Of a stretch of DNA of 64,000 nt, positions 8,031 to 16,155 are shown piece by piece; the first letter of the stretch is position 1, and every line of letters starts with the position of its first letter. Source of the stretch: Variovorax sp. Sphag1AA. GTDB lineage: Bacteria; Pseudomonadota; Gammaproteobacteria; Burkholderiales; Burkholderiaceae_C. Under the pieces are notes generated by a model that was not told the origin of the DNA, ran no database searches, and worked only from the letters and a program-made list of their open reading frames with translations. A program made the position numbers and the translations under genes. The stretch is taken from NCBI RefSeq assembly GCF_014192575.1, contig NZ_JACHYC010000007.1:310001-374000 (forward strand), written 5' to 3'.

Positions 8031-8786
8031 ATGACGCTGAAGATACTCGTTCCGGTCAAGCGGGTCGTCGACTACAACGTGAAGGTGCGCGTGAAGAGCG
8101 ACGGCACCGGTGTGGACATTGCCAACGTCAAGATGAGCATGAACCCCTTCGACGAGATTGCTGTCGAAGAGGCGGTGCGGTTGAAGGAGAAGGGCGTTGC
8201 CACCGAGGTGATCGCTGTTTCCTGCGGCGATGCCAAGTGCCAGGAGACGCTGCGCACGGCGATGGCCATTGGCGCCGATCGCGGCATCCTCGTTGAATCG
8301 TCCGAAGAGCTTCAGCCGCTGGCCGTCGCCAAGCTGCTCAAGGCGCTGGTGGACAAGGAACAGCCCTCGCTCGTCATCCTCGGCAAGCAGGCCATCGACG
8401 ACGACAACAACCAGACCGGCCAGATGCTGGCTGCGCTGGCGGATCTGCCGCAGGCCACCTTCGCCAGCAAGGTCGAAGTCGCAGGCGACAAGGTCAGCGT
8501 CACCCGCGAAGTGGACGGCGGCCTGGAAACCCTCTCCCTCTCGCTTCCCGCAGTCATCACCAGCGACCTGCGCCTGAACGAGCCGCGCTACGTCACCTTG
8601 CCCAACATCATGAAGGCCAAGAAGAAGCAGCTCGATACGGTGACCCCGGCCGACCTGGGCGTGGACGCCGCTCCGCGCCTGAAGACCCTCAAGGTCGCAG
8701 AACCGCCCAAGCGCGGCGCCGGCATCAAGGTGCCCGATGTCGCCGCGCTGGTGGACAAGCTGAAGAACGAAGCCAAGGTGATCTGA
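8031..8786 (+). CDS. etfB: Electron transfer flavoprotein beta subunit
   Basis: A 251-residue EtfB. The start LVPVKRVVDYNVKVRVKSDG, the ETF-beta signature VAVEEAVRLKE-like segment (EIAVEEAVRLKEKG), and GKQAIDDDNNQTGQMLA are diagnostic. It holds the AMP of the FAD/AMP ETF heterodimer and accepts electrons from acyl-CoA dehydrogenases, passing them to ETF-quinone oxidoreductase. It starts 15 bases after the preceding gene and 11 bases before etfA. Codon use is more strongly biased than in its neighbours, which could mean that this is a highly expressed or recruited housekeeping-type ETF pair. Confidence 0.95.
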   Translation: MTLKILVPVKRVVDYNVKVRVKSDGTGVDIANVKMSMNPFDEIAVEEAVRLKEKGVATEVIAVSCGDAKCQETLRTAMAIGADRGILVESSEELQPLAVAKLLKALVDKEQPSLVILGKQAIDDDNNQTGQMLAALADLPQATFASKVEVAGDKVSVTREVDGGLETLSLSLPAVITSDLRLNEPRYVTLPNIMKAKKKQLDTVTPADLGVDAAPRLKTLKVAEPPKRGAGIKVPDVAALVDKLKNEAKVI

Positions 8787-8797
8787 GGAAGACTGTC

Positions 8798-9733
8798 ATG
8801 ACCGTACTTGTTATTGCCGAACACGACCACGCCACCCTCAAGCCGGCGACCCTGAACACCGTCACTGCCGCAGCGGCTTGCCAAAGTGGGGATGTTCATA
8901 TCCTGGTTGCAGGTGCCAATGCAGCAGAAGCCGGCAAGGCGGCTTCCCAGGTGGCAGGCGTTGCCAAGGTGATCGTGGCCGACAGCCCGAGCCTGGCGGA
9001 AAACCTTGCCGAGAACGTTGCAGCGCAGGTTCTCGCCATTGCGAAGAACTACAGCCACATCCTGTTCCCGGCCACGGCCAACGGCAAGAACGTGGCTCCG
9101 CGCGTGGCTGCCAAGCTGGATGTGGCCCAGATCAGCGACATCACCAAGGTGGACAGTGCCGACACCTTCGAGCGGCCGATCTATGCGGGTAACGCCATTG
9201 CCACCGTGCAGAGTGCAGATCCGATCAAGGTGATCACCGTGCGTACGACGGGCTTCGACGCCGCAGCAGCCACCGGCGGCAGCGCCCAGGTGGAAAACGC
9301 TGAAGGTGTTGCCGACAGCGGCAAGAGCAGCTTCGTGGGCCGGGAAGTGACCAAGAGCGACCGCCCTGAGCTGACGGCCGCCAAGATCATCGTCTCCGGT
9401 GGCCGAGCCCTCGGCAGCGCAGAGAAGTTCAACGAAGTGATGACGCCTCTGGCGGACAAGCTCGGAGCGGCCCTCGGCGCCAGCCGCGCAGCCGTGGACG
9501 CGGGCTACGCCCCCAACGACTGGCAGGTGGGTCAGACGGGCAAGATCGTGGCGCCTCAGCTCTACATCGCAGCCGGCATCTCCGGCGCGATCCAGCATCT
9601 GGCGGGCATGAAGGACTCCAAGGTCATCGTCGCGATCAACAAGGACGAAGAGGCCCCGATCTTCTCGGTGGCCGACTACGGCCTCGTGGCCGACCTGTTC
9701 ACGGCCGTGCCGGAACTCGTCAAGGTGCTATGA
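8798..9733 (+). CDS. etfA: Electron transfer flavoprotein alpha subunit
   Basis: A 311-residue EtfA. The C-terminal FAD-binding region is clear: VSGGRALGSAEKF, the segment QVGQTGKIVAPQLYIAAGISGAIQHLAGM, and the end VADYGLVADLFTAVPELV. The N-terminal ETF-alpha domain begins TVLVIAEHDHATLKPATLNTV. With etfB it is the electron acceptor for the acyl-CoA dehydrogenase of the cluster (5302-6468) and probably for the one at 19704. The stop codon overlaps the ATG of the small ORF that follows (ATGA). Confidence 0.95.
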   Translation: MTVLVIAEHDHATLKPATLNTVTAAAACQSGDVHILVAGANAAEAGKAASQVAGVAKVIVADSPSLAENLAENVAAQVLAIAKNYSHILFPATANGKNVAPRVAAKLDVAQISDITKVDSADTFERPIYAGNAIATVQSADPIKVITVRTTGFDAAAATGGSAQVENAEGVADSGKSSFVGREVTKSDRPELTAAKIIVSGGRALGSAEKFNEVMTPLADKLGAALGASRAAVDAGYAPNDWQVGQTGKIVAPQLYIAAGISGAIQHLAGMKDSKVIVAINKDEEAPIFSVADYGLVADLFTAVPELVKVL

Positions 9734-9966
9734 CCATGGCACTTCTGCGCCAATGTCTGCAATCTGTGCGTGCAATGCGTGGCGATGTACTGCCCCCTCC
9801 GCTTTCCCAATGCGAAAGCGCTCGACGAACGAGCGCCGCCGCCAGCGCTGCCCTCACCATGGAATTCAGAACAAATGGGGGTCATGGAGAGCCGTTTGAC
9901 CGCGCGGAGGCAGATTTCCTGCGCCGCAACTTGCTGGCCCAGATCCTGGACGGCCGAGCGAATTGA
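9730..9966 (+). CDS. Small ORF of unknown function
   Basis: A 78-codon frame whose ATG overlaps the etfA stop codon as ATGA. It sits between etfA and the DUF35 gene in the only sizeable gap of the operon. No family is recognised: the first half is Arg/Ser-rich and looks non-coding, while the end (FDRAEADFLRRNLLAQILDGRAN) is more protein-like. It could be a genuine coupled small gene, a gene fragment, or filler. I cannot assign a function. Confidence 0.3.
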   Translation: MTMALLRQCLQSVRAMRGDVLPPPLSQCESARRTSAAASAALTMEFRTNGGHGEPFDRAEADFLRRNLLAQILDGRAN

Positions 9967-9989
9967 ACCTTCAGATCCGAGACAACAGA

Positions 9990-10403
9990 ATGGAACAAGC
10001 CAAACTTCCTTCGCCGATCGCCAACGCCGACTCAAAGCCCTACTGGGAAGCTGCGCGCGAACGTCGGCTCGCAATTCGCAAGTGCAATGCCTGTGGCCAA
10101 TTGCATTTCATGCCCAGGCACCTGTGTCCCCACTGCTGGTCCGACCAGCTGGAATGGATTGATGCCTCAGGTGCAGGTAGCGTGCACAGCTTCACGATCA
10201 TCCGCCGCGCCTCGGACCCGGCCTTTGCGCCCTTGGTTCCCTACGCGGTCGCGCTTATCGACCTTGAGGAAGGTCCCCGAATGATGGCCAATGTAGTGGG
10301 TGCGGATGCGCTCGAAGTGAAGATCGGCGACCGGGTTCGAGTGACCTTCGAGGAACGGTCCGGAGGCGCCATGGTGCCGCAGTTCACGCGCGTGACGGAG
10401 TGA
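9990..10403 (+). CDS. DUF35 zinc-ribbon / OB-fold protein (thiolase partner)
   Basis: A 137-residue OB-fold nucleic-acid-binding-like protein of the DUF35 family. Four cysteines at residues 32, 35, 46 and 49 (CNAC and CPHC) make the rubredoxin-like zinc ribbon; the OB fold follows, with SFTIIRRASDPAF and PYAVALIDLEEGPRMMANVV. DUF35 proteins act with thiolase-fold partners and can carry acyl-CoA, as in the ChsH2 and Ltp2 steroid side-chain enzymes. The thiolase-fold gene starts 16 bases downstream, so the two probably form a complex. The ATG at 9990 is chosen over 9963 because family members begin shortly before the SKPYWE segment. Confidence 0.85.
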   Translation: MEQAKLPSPIANADSKPYWEAARERRLAIRKCNACGQLHFMPRHLCPHCWSDQLEWIDASGAGSVHSFTIIRRASDPAFAPLVPYAVALIDLEEGPRMMANVVGADALEVKIGDRVRVTFEERSGGAMVPQFTRVTE

Positions 10404-10419
10404 CAGAGGAAGAACGAAA

Positions 10420-11598
10420 ATGAAGACACCCGCATCCCTGAAGAACAAGGTGGCAATCGTTGGAGTCGGTGAGTCCGACATCGGCAAAGTTCCCAACATG
10501 ACGGGCCTCGGTCTCAATGCACAGGCGGCCAAGCGCGCGTTGGACGAATCGGGTCTTGAAGTCTCGGACATCGACGGCGTGCTCACCGCCTATTCATTCA
10601 CCGAACCCTACTTCATGCTCGGTTCAGTGCTATGCGAATACCTCGGCGTCAAGCCGCGTTTTAACGCATCGGTCGTCTCCGGCGGTGCCAGTCCTGCGGT
10701 CATGCTTAAGCACGCGGCGGAAGCGATCGTCTCCGGACAGGCCGAGACGATCTTGGTGTGCGCAGGGGAGAACCGCGCCACGGGGCTCACGCGCGACGCT
10801 GCACTTTCCGCACTGCTCGCGGTAGGCCATCCGTATTTCGAACAGCCCTATGGCGGATCCATTCCTGGCTACTACGCGATGATTGCGCAGCGCCATATGC
10901 ACGTCTACGGCACAAAGCGGGAGCAACTTGCGCATGTGGCAGTTAACACGCGGGCTCACGCGCTGCTTCATCCAAATGCCCAGATGAAGAAGCCGCTGGC
11001 GCTTCAGGAGGTGCTGGATGCAAAGGCCATCGCCGACCCTTTGGGCATGCTGGATTGCTGCCTGATTTCCGACGCCGGTGGGGCCTTCATCGTCACCTCG
11101 GCAGAGAGGGCGCGCGACCTGAAGGCGAAGCCCGTGTACCTGCAGGGCATCGGTGAGTACCACACGCACGAACATCTGATGTGCGCGCCGAGCCTGACCG
11201 AGTTCGGCGCGACGGAGTCGGGTCGCACCGCCTATCAGATGGCGGGGCTGGGTCCCCAGGACATCGACGTGGCGGAGCTCTACGACTGCTTCACGATCGT
11301 CCCCATCATTGAGCTTGAGGAACTGGGCTTCTGCAAGCCGGGCGAGGGCGGCGCTTTTTTCGCCGAGGGCAACGCTCGGATCGGCGGCAAACTGCCCGTC
11401 AACACCCATGGTGGCATGCTGTCGCATGCCCATGCAGGTGCCGCCGGCGGCCTGTTCGGCATTGTCGAGGCCGTGCGCCAGCTTCGTGGCGGCCTAGGCG
11501 AGCGACAAGTGCAGGGCGCCGAAGTGGCGCTTGTGCACAACGAGGGGGGGATTCTCTCGTCGCATTGCACGCTCATTCTGGCGAACGACAAGGGCTGA
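10420..11598 (+). CDS. Thiolase-fold protein, SCP2/lipid-transfer type, lacking the usual nucleophilic Cys
   Basis: A 392-residue SCP2-type thiolase family member. It starts VAIVGVGESDIGKVP and has the C-terminal motifs ELYDCF and NTHGGMLSHAHAGAAGG. At the place where thiolases carry the acyl-accepting cysteine it reads SVVSGGASPA (residues 84-93), with no cysteine. That pattern is known from thiolase-like proteins and from Ltp2-type retro-aldolases, which work with a DUF35 partner. With a DUF35 gene just upstream and a MaoC hydratase just downstream, hydration followed by retro-aldol cleavage is a plausible reaction. It is followed at 16156-17087 on the other strand by a decayed copy. Confidence 0.85.
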   Translation: MKTPASLKNKVAIVGVGESDIGKVPNMTGLGLNAQAAKRALDESGLEVSDIDGVLTAYSFTEPYFMLGSVLCEYLGVKPRFNASVVSGGASPAVMLKHAAEAIVSGQAETILVCAGENRATGLTRDAALSALLAVGHPYFEQPYGGSIPGYYAMIAQRHMHVYGTKREQLAHVAVNTRAHALLHPNAQMKKPLALQEVLDAKAIADPLGMLDCCLISDAGGAFIVTSAERARDLKAKPVYLQGIGEYHTHEHLMCAPSLTEFGATESGRTAYQMAGLGPQDIDVAELYDCFTIVPIIELEELGFCKPGEGGAFFAEGNARIGGKLPVNTHGGMLSHAHAGAAGGLFGIVEAVRQLRGGLGERQVQGAEVALVHNEGGILSSHCTLILANDKG

Positions 11599-11626
11599 GC
11601 GCCAAAGCTAAGAAAAGGACCACATC

Positions 11627-12097
11627 ATGACTTTCAACGCCGAGCCGCGAGGCCGCTACTTCGATGACTTTGAGATCGGGCAGGAGATCGTCACTCCTGC
11701 GCGCACCGTCACTTCCACCGATATCGTCAACTTTGCGTGCTTGACCGGGGATTTCAACGAAGTCCACACCAATTTCGAGTACTGCAAGACGACGCCCTTC
11801 GGTGAGCCGATCGCGCATGGTCCGTTGATCTACGGAATCATGGGTGGCTTGGCGTACGCAAGTGGGGTCAACGACGGCACTCTGATCGGCCTCCTGGGCA
11901 TCGATCAGTGGCGGATGCTTGGGCCCGTAAAGCATGGCGACACCATCCGTATGGTGCAGAAGGTGGTGGAGAAAAAGGAAACCAGCAAGCCTGACCGCGG
12001 GGTGATCACCTTTCTTCGACAGTGCGTGAAGCAGGACGGGTCGGTGGTCCAGGAGATGAAGGCCACCCTCATGTATAAGCGTCGTCCGCAGCTGTAA
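11627..12097 (+). CDS. MaoC-like (R)-specific enoyl-CoA hydratase
   Basis: A 156-residue hotdog-fold MaoC protein. The hydratase-2 residues are visible in GDFNEVHTN (Asp and His) and the following FGEPIAHGPLIYGIMGGL. It would add water across a 2-enoyl-CoA double bond. It stands 28 bases after the thiolase-fold gene with an AAAAGGA ribosome site, and the DUF35-thiolase-MaoC order recalls steroid side-chain cassettes where hydration precedes aldol cleavage. A truncated copy of its first 31 codons remains at 16023-16115. Confidence 0.85.
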   Translation: MTFNAEPRGRYFDDFEIGQEIVTPARTVTSTDIVNFACLTGDFNEVHTNFEYCKTTPFGEPIAHGPLIYGIMGGLAYASGVNDGTLIGLLGIDQWRMLGPVKHGDTIRMVQKVVEKKETSKPDRGVITFLRQCVKQDGSVVQEMKATLMYKRRPQL

Positions 12098-12233
12098 ACG
12101 GTGGCGTGCCGAGTGCTTTGCTGAGCGAAAAAAAGTCGGCCTCATTGAGGATAGATCTGGGGCTCGATCAGGCCGAAGTGCACACTTTAGATGGCTCCAG
12201 CGATCAATATGAATTGGGGGCGAGGAGTTGCAA

Positions 12234-12801
12234 ATGCCGTTATCTGATCCTGTCTCCCGACGCGGGGTTCATCACCGCATCATCGATATGCAAGCCTTTG
12301 CACGGGAGGACGGTCTCTTCGATGTTGAGGCGCACCTCGTGGATACCAAGCCATTCGAGTTCCTCAGACTCAGCTCACCGGACCCCGTACCGGCCGGTCA
12401 CGCGTTGCACGACCTGTGGATTCGCATGACCGTCACGGGCGACTATACGGTGCGCGCCATCGAGGCGGCCTCCGACGTGACACCGTACGCCATCTGCAAG
12501 GAAGCGGAGAACACCTTGTCGGTGCTGGTCGGGGAAAGACTGGTGCGCGGTTGGTCTTCCAAGGTGAAGGAGCGGCTTCGGGGAGCGGCCAGCTGTACCC
12601 ATCTGATGGAGATGCTGATTCCGCTGGCCACCACAGCGCTGCAAGGCATCCCGGGGGGCGGATCCTGAACGTCTCGACAAGGCGGACGGCCGCGACGCGG
12701 AAGCGAAGCTTGACAGCTGCTATGCCTATGGACGCAGCCGGGAGGTTGTCCGAGTGCGCTGGCCGCAGCACTACCAGCCGCCCGTGCAGAAGGCGTCCTG
12801 A
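12234..12801 (+). pseudogene. DUF2889 protein, frameshifted near its 3' end
   Basis: The frame beginning MPLSDPVSRRGVHHRI runs through HDLWIRMTVTGDYTVRAIEAASDVTPYAICKEA and SCTHLMEMLIPLATTALQGI, then stops at 12668. In another frame the missing end continues as PERLDKADGRD, DSCYAYGRSREVV and WPQHY to a stop at 12801, matching the intact homologue at 38240-38797. The break lies in the G-rich run near 12650-12660, so either a real one-base-type frameshift or a sequencing error in a homopolymer. DUF2889 proteins are of unknown function and occur beside acyl-CoA catabolic genes; three copies are in this window. Confidence 0.75.
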
Positions 12802-12980
12802 GTGCCAACCCAAAGCTGCCAACTTGAAGTGCTTGCGTGCAGAGGTGAACACCGTGTTTCATGTTTCCTGCTCCGGCCTACGGACGCGCGCAAACGCGAG
12901 TTGTACGATGCCCAAAATGGCATCGAAGCTTGGATTGCGGAAGCAGTAGACATGGATCCGGGACTTGGAAATCTGTCAAC

Positions 12981-13847
12981 ATGAACCCAGGCAACGGCAC
13001 TGCTGAGTCTCCCTTTCCCTCGGCCTCCGTGCTGATTTTGCGCGACGCGCCCGGTGGCCTTGAGGTGTTCCTCCTAAAGCGTCATGGCCTATCGGAAGTG
13101 CTGGGAGGAGCCTATGTCTTTCCGGGCGGAAAGGTGGACCTGGATGACGCGCTATTGGCCGACAGACTCGATCAGGCGTCATCGGCGTTGCGTGAAGCGC
13201 TGGGGGAGTACGAACTGGACGAGAGCTGTGCCGCCGGGCTGTACGTGGCGGCCATTCGAGAAGCCTACGAAGAAGCGGGTGTTCTGTTTGCAGCCGTCGG
13301 GCAGGACCGCGTGAACGAGACGCAGGTTCTGCATCGGGCCGCAGCCGGTTCTTTCCGTGCGGCAACGGAAGGCCTGGGTACCCCATTGGCGGCGACGAGC
13401 CTGCTTCCATGGTCGCGTTGGGTGACACCGCGGAACAGCGTCCGAGCTCGCAAGCACTTCGATGCGCGCTTCTTCGTGGCCGCAGCGCCCCTTGGCCAGA
13501 AACCGGTGCATGACCGTCATGAGACTACCGAAAGTGTCTGGCTCGCGCCTTCCGCGGCCTTGCGTGAATTCTGGGAAGGTCGCATCGAACTTGCGCCTCC
13601 GCAGATCATGACTCTCGCCCAAATTGCGAGATTTTCGACCGTTGAGGATGTGCTCGCTCATGCGCGCAGTCACAAGCCGCCACGCATCCAGCCGGAGGCA
13701 TTTCAGGAAGCCGGTGTGAACATGGTGTGCTACCCGGGCGACCCTCGTCACTCCGTGCCGGATCGTCTTCTACCGGGACCCACTCGCCTTTGCTGGCGCA
13801 ACGATCGCTATGAGCCTGAGGGAGGCCTGGAATCTTTGCTTGCCTGA
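12981..13847 (+). CDS. NUDIX hydrolase, NUDT19/CoA-diphosphatase-like
   Basis: A 288-residue NUDIX protein. It has VLILRDAPGGLEVFLLKR, then YVFPGGKVD, a long insertion, and the catalytic REAYEEAG helix. The insertion between the glycine part and the REx2EE part is seen in peroxisomal NUDT19-like acyl-CoA diphosphatases, so a role in trimming CoA esters or recycling CoA is plausible. The longer frame starts at 12861, but the protein-like sequence and the position of the fold support the ATG at 12981. It is the last plus-strand gene of the run and converges on the CMD-family gene. Confidence 0.8.
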   Translation: MNPGNGTAESPFPSASVLILRDAPGGLEVFLLKRHGLSEVLGGAYVFPGGKVDLDDALLADRLDQASSALREALGEYELDESCAAGLYVAAIREAYEEAGVLFAAVGQDRVNETQVLHRAAAGSFRAATEGLGTPLAATSLLPWSRWVTPRNSVRARKHFDARFFVAAAPLGQKPVHDRHETTESVWLAPSAALREFWEGRIELAPPQIMTLAQIARFSTVEDVLAHARSHKPPRIQPEAFQEAGVNMVCYPGDPRHSVPDRLLPGPTRLCWRNDRYEPEGGLESLLA

Positions 13848-13912
13848 GGATCGCTCGTTGGCCGCGCAGCTGCGGATGGCGGCTCGCCGCGGCGCGCTGA
13901 TCCTGATCCGTA

Positions 13913-14650
13913 CTAAGGCTTCTTCTGCAGCGCCTCCTGCACGCGGGCGCTGGCGTCGTGTCCGACCTTTTCTGCCAGGATGCCGCCTACCTGCCGCAAC
14001 TGGGCCTCGGTGAGGCCGACGTTCAGACTGATTCGGATGTGCGCAAGGAGCTGTGGCTCCACACCTGTCATGGCGGCAAGAGCACCGACGGTGGCAAGCT
14101 CGCGACTTTGCCAGTCCAGATTGTCCCTTGCGAAGATGTCGCCGAACAGGTGTGTCTTCAGGTACTCATCGATGGCGGGAGCAAATTTGAACAGTGGTCC
14201 GCGCACCGGTGCACCGGCAAGCTTAGTCTGGTTCGCCGTTCCGAGTTCCAGGATGTTGCTGCCTGGGGGCAGGGCGGTAGGCGCACGGCCGGCCGGATCC
14301 TTGATGCCACGCTGCTCCCGGTCTCTGAGTACCTTCATCAGTTCAGACAGGGCGTTGAGGCTGCGGGGAAAACCGGAATAGGCGTACAGCTGTACGAGGA
14401 CTTCCCTGCATTCGCTCACGGTCAGTCCTGCATCAAGGCCCTGGTTGAGCGCTGAATTCAGCTTCCCGAGATCGCCGACGGCCGCAAAGGCGGCGATTGG
14501 AATGATCGCTTGCCGTGAGGCAGGCAGGAGGGAATGTTGCGTCACGGAAGATCTCTCCTGGACGGAGGTAGAAGTTTGCGCCAGGCCATGGGCTATTGGC
14601 ACTAGTGTGCATGCAGCGGCGAGCAGAAAGGTAGGGATGATGTTCTTCAT
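13913..14650 (-). CDS. Exported carboxymuconolactone decarboxylase-family protein
   Basis: A 245-residue protein with a signal peptide (MKNIIPTFLLAAACTLVPI, cleavage near HGLAQ) followed by two AhpD/CMD-like repeats: SECREVLVQLYAYSGFPRSLNAL around residue 80 and ELATVGALAAMTGVEPQLLAHI near the end. The ATG at 14650 is chosen because the signal peptide starts there; the extension to 14707 overlaps the cupin gene. It follows the exported cupin by 14 bases and is probably in one transcript with it. CMD proteins include gamma-carboxymuconolactone decarboxylase and peroxidase-like AhpD; the usual CxxC of AhpD is not seen. The function outside the cytoplasm is unknown. Confidence 0.75.
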   Translation of the reverse strand: MKNIIPTFLLAAACTLVPIAHGLAQTSTSVQERSSVTQHSLLPASRQAIIPIAAFAAVGDLGKLNSALNQGLDAGLTVSECREVLVQLYAYSGFPRSLNALSELMKVLRDREQRGIKDPAGRAPTALPPGSNILELGTANQTKLAGAPVRGPLFKFAPAIDEYLKTHLFGDIFARDNLDWQSRELATVGALAAMTGVEPQLLAHIRISLNVGLTEAQLRQVGGILAEKVGHDASARVQEALQKKP

Positions 14651-14664
14651 GGTCCTGCCCTGGT

Positions 14665-15180
14665 TCAGTTCCCGTTGTATTGCGCGTCCGTGACTGGTTC
14701 GAGCCACGTTACGACGGAGCCGTCGAGTGCTTCCTGGATCGCGTAGTGCGTCATGCCAGTAGTCGCGGTTGCTCCATGCCAGTGCTTCACACCGGGCGGC
14801 GTCCAGATCACGTCACCCGGCTTGATTTCTTGTCTGGCCGCTCCCTCCTGCTGTACCCATCCGGATCCCGAAGTGACGACGAGTGTCTGGCCGAGCGGAT
14901 GCGTGTGCCATGCCGAACGAGCGCCGGGGTCGAATGTGACCTGGCCAGCAGAGACGCGAGATGGCGCCCGAGCCGGGAACACCGGATCGACGCGTGCACG
15001 TCCGGTGAAGTACTGCGGCGAGCCTTGCGAAGAGGCTTGGGAACCGGCGCGGGTGATGATCATGGTCTGAGAACCGGTCCCGGCCGCAGGCTGGGTCAGC
15101 GTCTGGGCGTGACTCGGGTCGCTGGTGACCAGCAAGCCCAGAACAACAGGGGCGAAACGGGCGAACAAGCTGTGTGTCAT
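14665..15180 (-). CDS. Exported cupin-domain protein
   Basis: A 171-residue protein with a signal peptide (FARFAPVVLGLLVTSDPSHAQ) and a single cupin_2 domain. The metal-binding motif is clear in FDPGARSAWHTHPLGQTLVV (two His) and the second half PGDVIWTPPGVKHWHGATATTGMTHYAIQE. It is close in sequence to the second cupin at 15592-16005, which lacks a signal peptide. Cupins of this kind are often annotated as quercetinase- or hydroxynitrile-lyase-like. It precedes the CMD-family gene and is probably cotranscribed with it. Confidence 0.8.
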   Translation of the reverse strand: MTHSLFARFAPVVLGLLVTSDPSHAQTLTQPAAGTGSQTMIITRAGSQASSQGSPQYFTGRARVDPVFPARAPSRVSAGQVTFDPGARSAWHTHPLGQTLVVTSGSGWVQQEGAARQEIKPGDVIWTPPGVKHWHGATATTGMTHYAIQEALDGSVVTWLEPVTDAQYNGN

Positions 15181-15591
15181 TGGGTTCCTTGAATTTCAGA
15201 TGAAGAGTGCGGATCTCGACCTGGCCAACGCAGGAGCCAGGAGACTGCGGAGTAGCGCTCGAGGTCGCCCAAAGTGCGCGTGTCCGGCCAGGTCGAACGG
15301 GAAGCGGACAGCAGTACACCAGTTGGCGACCCCAACGGCATTCGTTTCTCAGCGCATCTGCGCAGCTACGGGGAACCGACCGTCAAACCATCTTCTTTGT
15401 GTGTGCTTGGGCGTTACCGGCCGATGGTTCAAATCTACCTAGTCGCGCGCGGTGGCACTAGACGGCAACATTTGCAAAGCCTGTTGAACCTGTTTCATGA
15501 ATGCGACGTCATAAAGCGTCCACGACTACCCGCAAGTAGCGCGATCACTCGAACGGGGCGCAAAGCGCGCAGTGATTCCTCGAAAACCTCG
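15181..15591. other. Intergenic stretch without a recognised gene
   Basis: About 410 bases between the two cupin genes. Short overlapping frames exist on both strands but none shows a domain, a good ribosome site or homology to neighbours. It probably holds the promoter of the exported cupin-CMD pair; no clear -35/-10 pair can be named with confidence. Confidence 0.4.
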
Positions 15592-16005
15592 TCAGGTTGC
15601 TGCAGGAGGCCCCGCGAGATACACAGCGTCGCTTACTTTTTCCATCCACTCGACGTTCTTGCCGTCAAGCGCTTCTTGAATGGCGATGTGGGTCATCGCG
15701 GTCGTTGGTGTAGCGCCGTGCCAGTGACGGTGTCTCGGAGGACACCATATGACGTCACCTGGGCGAATCTCAACGATGGGTTCGCCTTCGCACTGCGTCC
15801 AGCCGCATCCGGCTGTCACGATCAAGGTCTGTCCAAGCGGATGGGTGTGCCACGCAGTGCGCGCCCCCGGCTCGAACGTGACGCTCGCACACGAAACGCT
15901 GGCCGGTTCGGGCGGCGCGTTCAAAGGATCGATTCGGACCTGGCCGGTGAAATAACTGGGGGCATCTTGCATCGAAGGCTGCGAGCCTGCGCGTTTGAGC
16001 AACAT
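15592..16005 (-). CDS. Cupin-domain protein (cytoplasmic paralogue)
   Basis: A 137-residue cupin starting MLLKRAGSQPSMQDAPSYFTG. The cupin motif is in FEPGARTAWHTHPLGQTLIV and PGDVIWCPPRHRHWHGATPTTAMTHIAIQE, nearly parallel to the exported cupin at 14665-15180. No signal peptide. The 5' flank has been replaced: directly upstream lie the first 31 codons of a MaoC gene (16023-16115), so the original promoter is lost and the gene may depend on upstream transcription through the decayed thiolase region. Confidence 0.75.
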   Translation of the reverse strand: MLLKRAGSQPSMQDAPSYFTGQVRIDPLNAPPEPASVSCASVTFEPGARTAWHTHPLGQTLIVTAGCGWTQCEGEPIVEIRPGDVIWCPPRHRHWHGATPTTAMTHIAIQEALDGKNVEWMEKVSDAVYLAGPPAAT

Positions 16006-16022
16006 GGCGGATCTCGTGAAGT

Positions 16023-16115
16023 CGTCGAGGTGATCGTGCGAGCAGGCGTGACGAACTCGCTGCCCACCTCGAAATCCTCGTAGTAGCGGCCGCGCGGCGG
16101 GGGCTCAATGGTCAT
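16023..16115 (-). pseudogene. MaoC hydratase remnant (first ~31 codons)
   Basis: The frame MTIEPPPRGRYYEDFEVG followed by EFVTPARTITST matches the first 31 residues of the intact MaoC gene at 11627-12097 and then changes abruptly into unrelated sequence leading to the cupin start at 16005. It is the 3'-deleted relic of a second thiolase-MaoC pair. Confidence 0.8.
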
Positions 16116-16155
16116 GACGTTTCCTTTGCGTCTCTTCGTTCAGGGGGTGGGGGCT

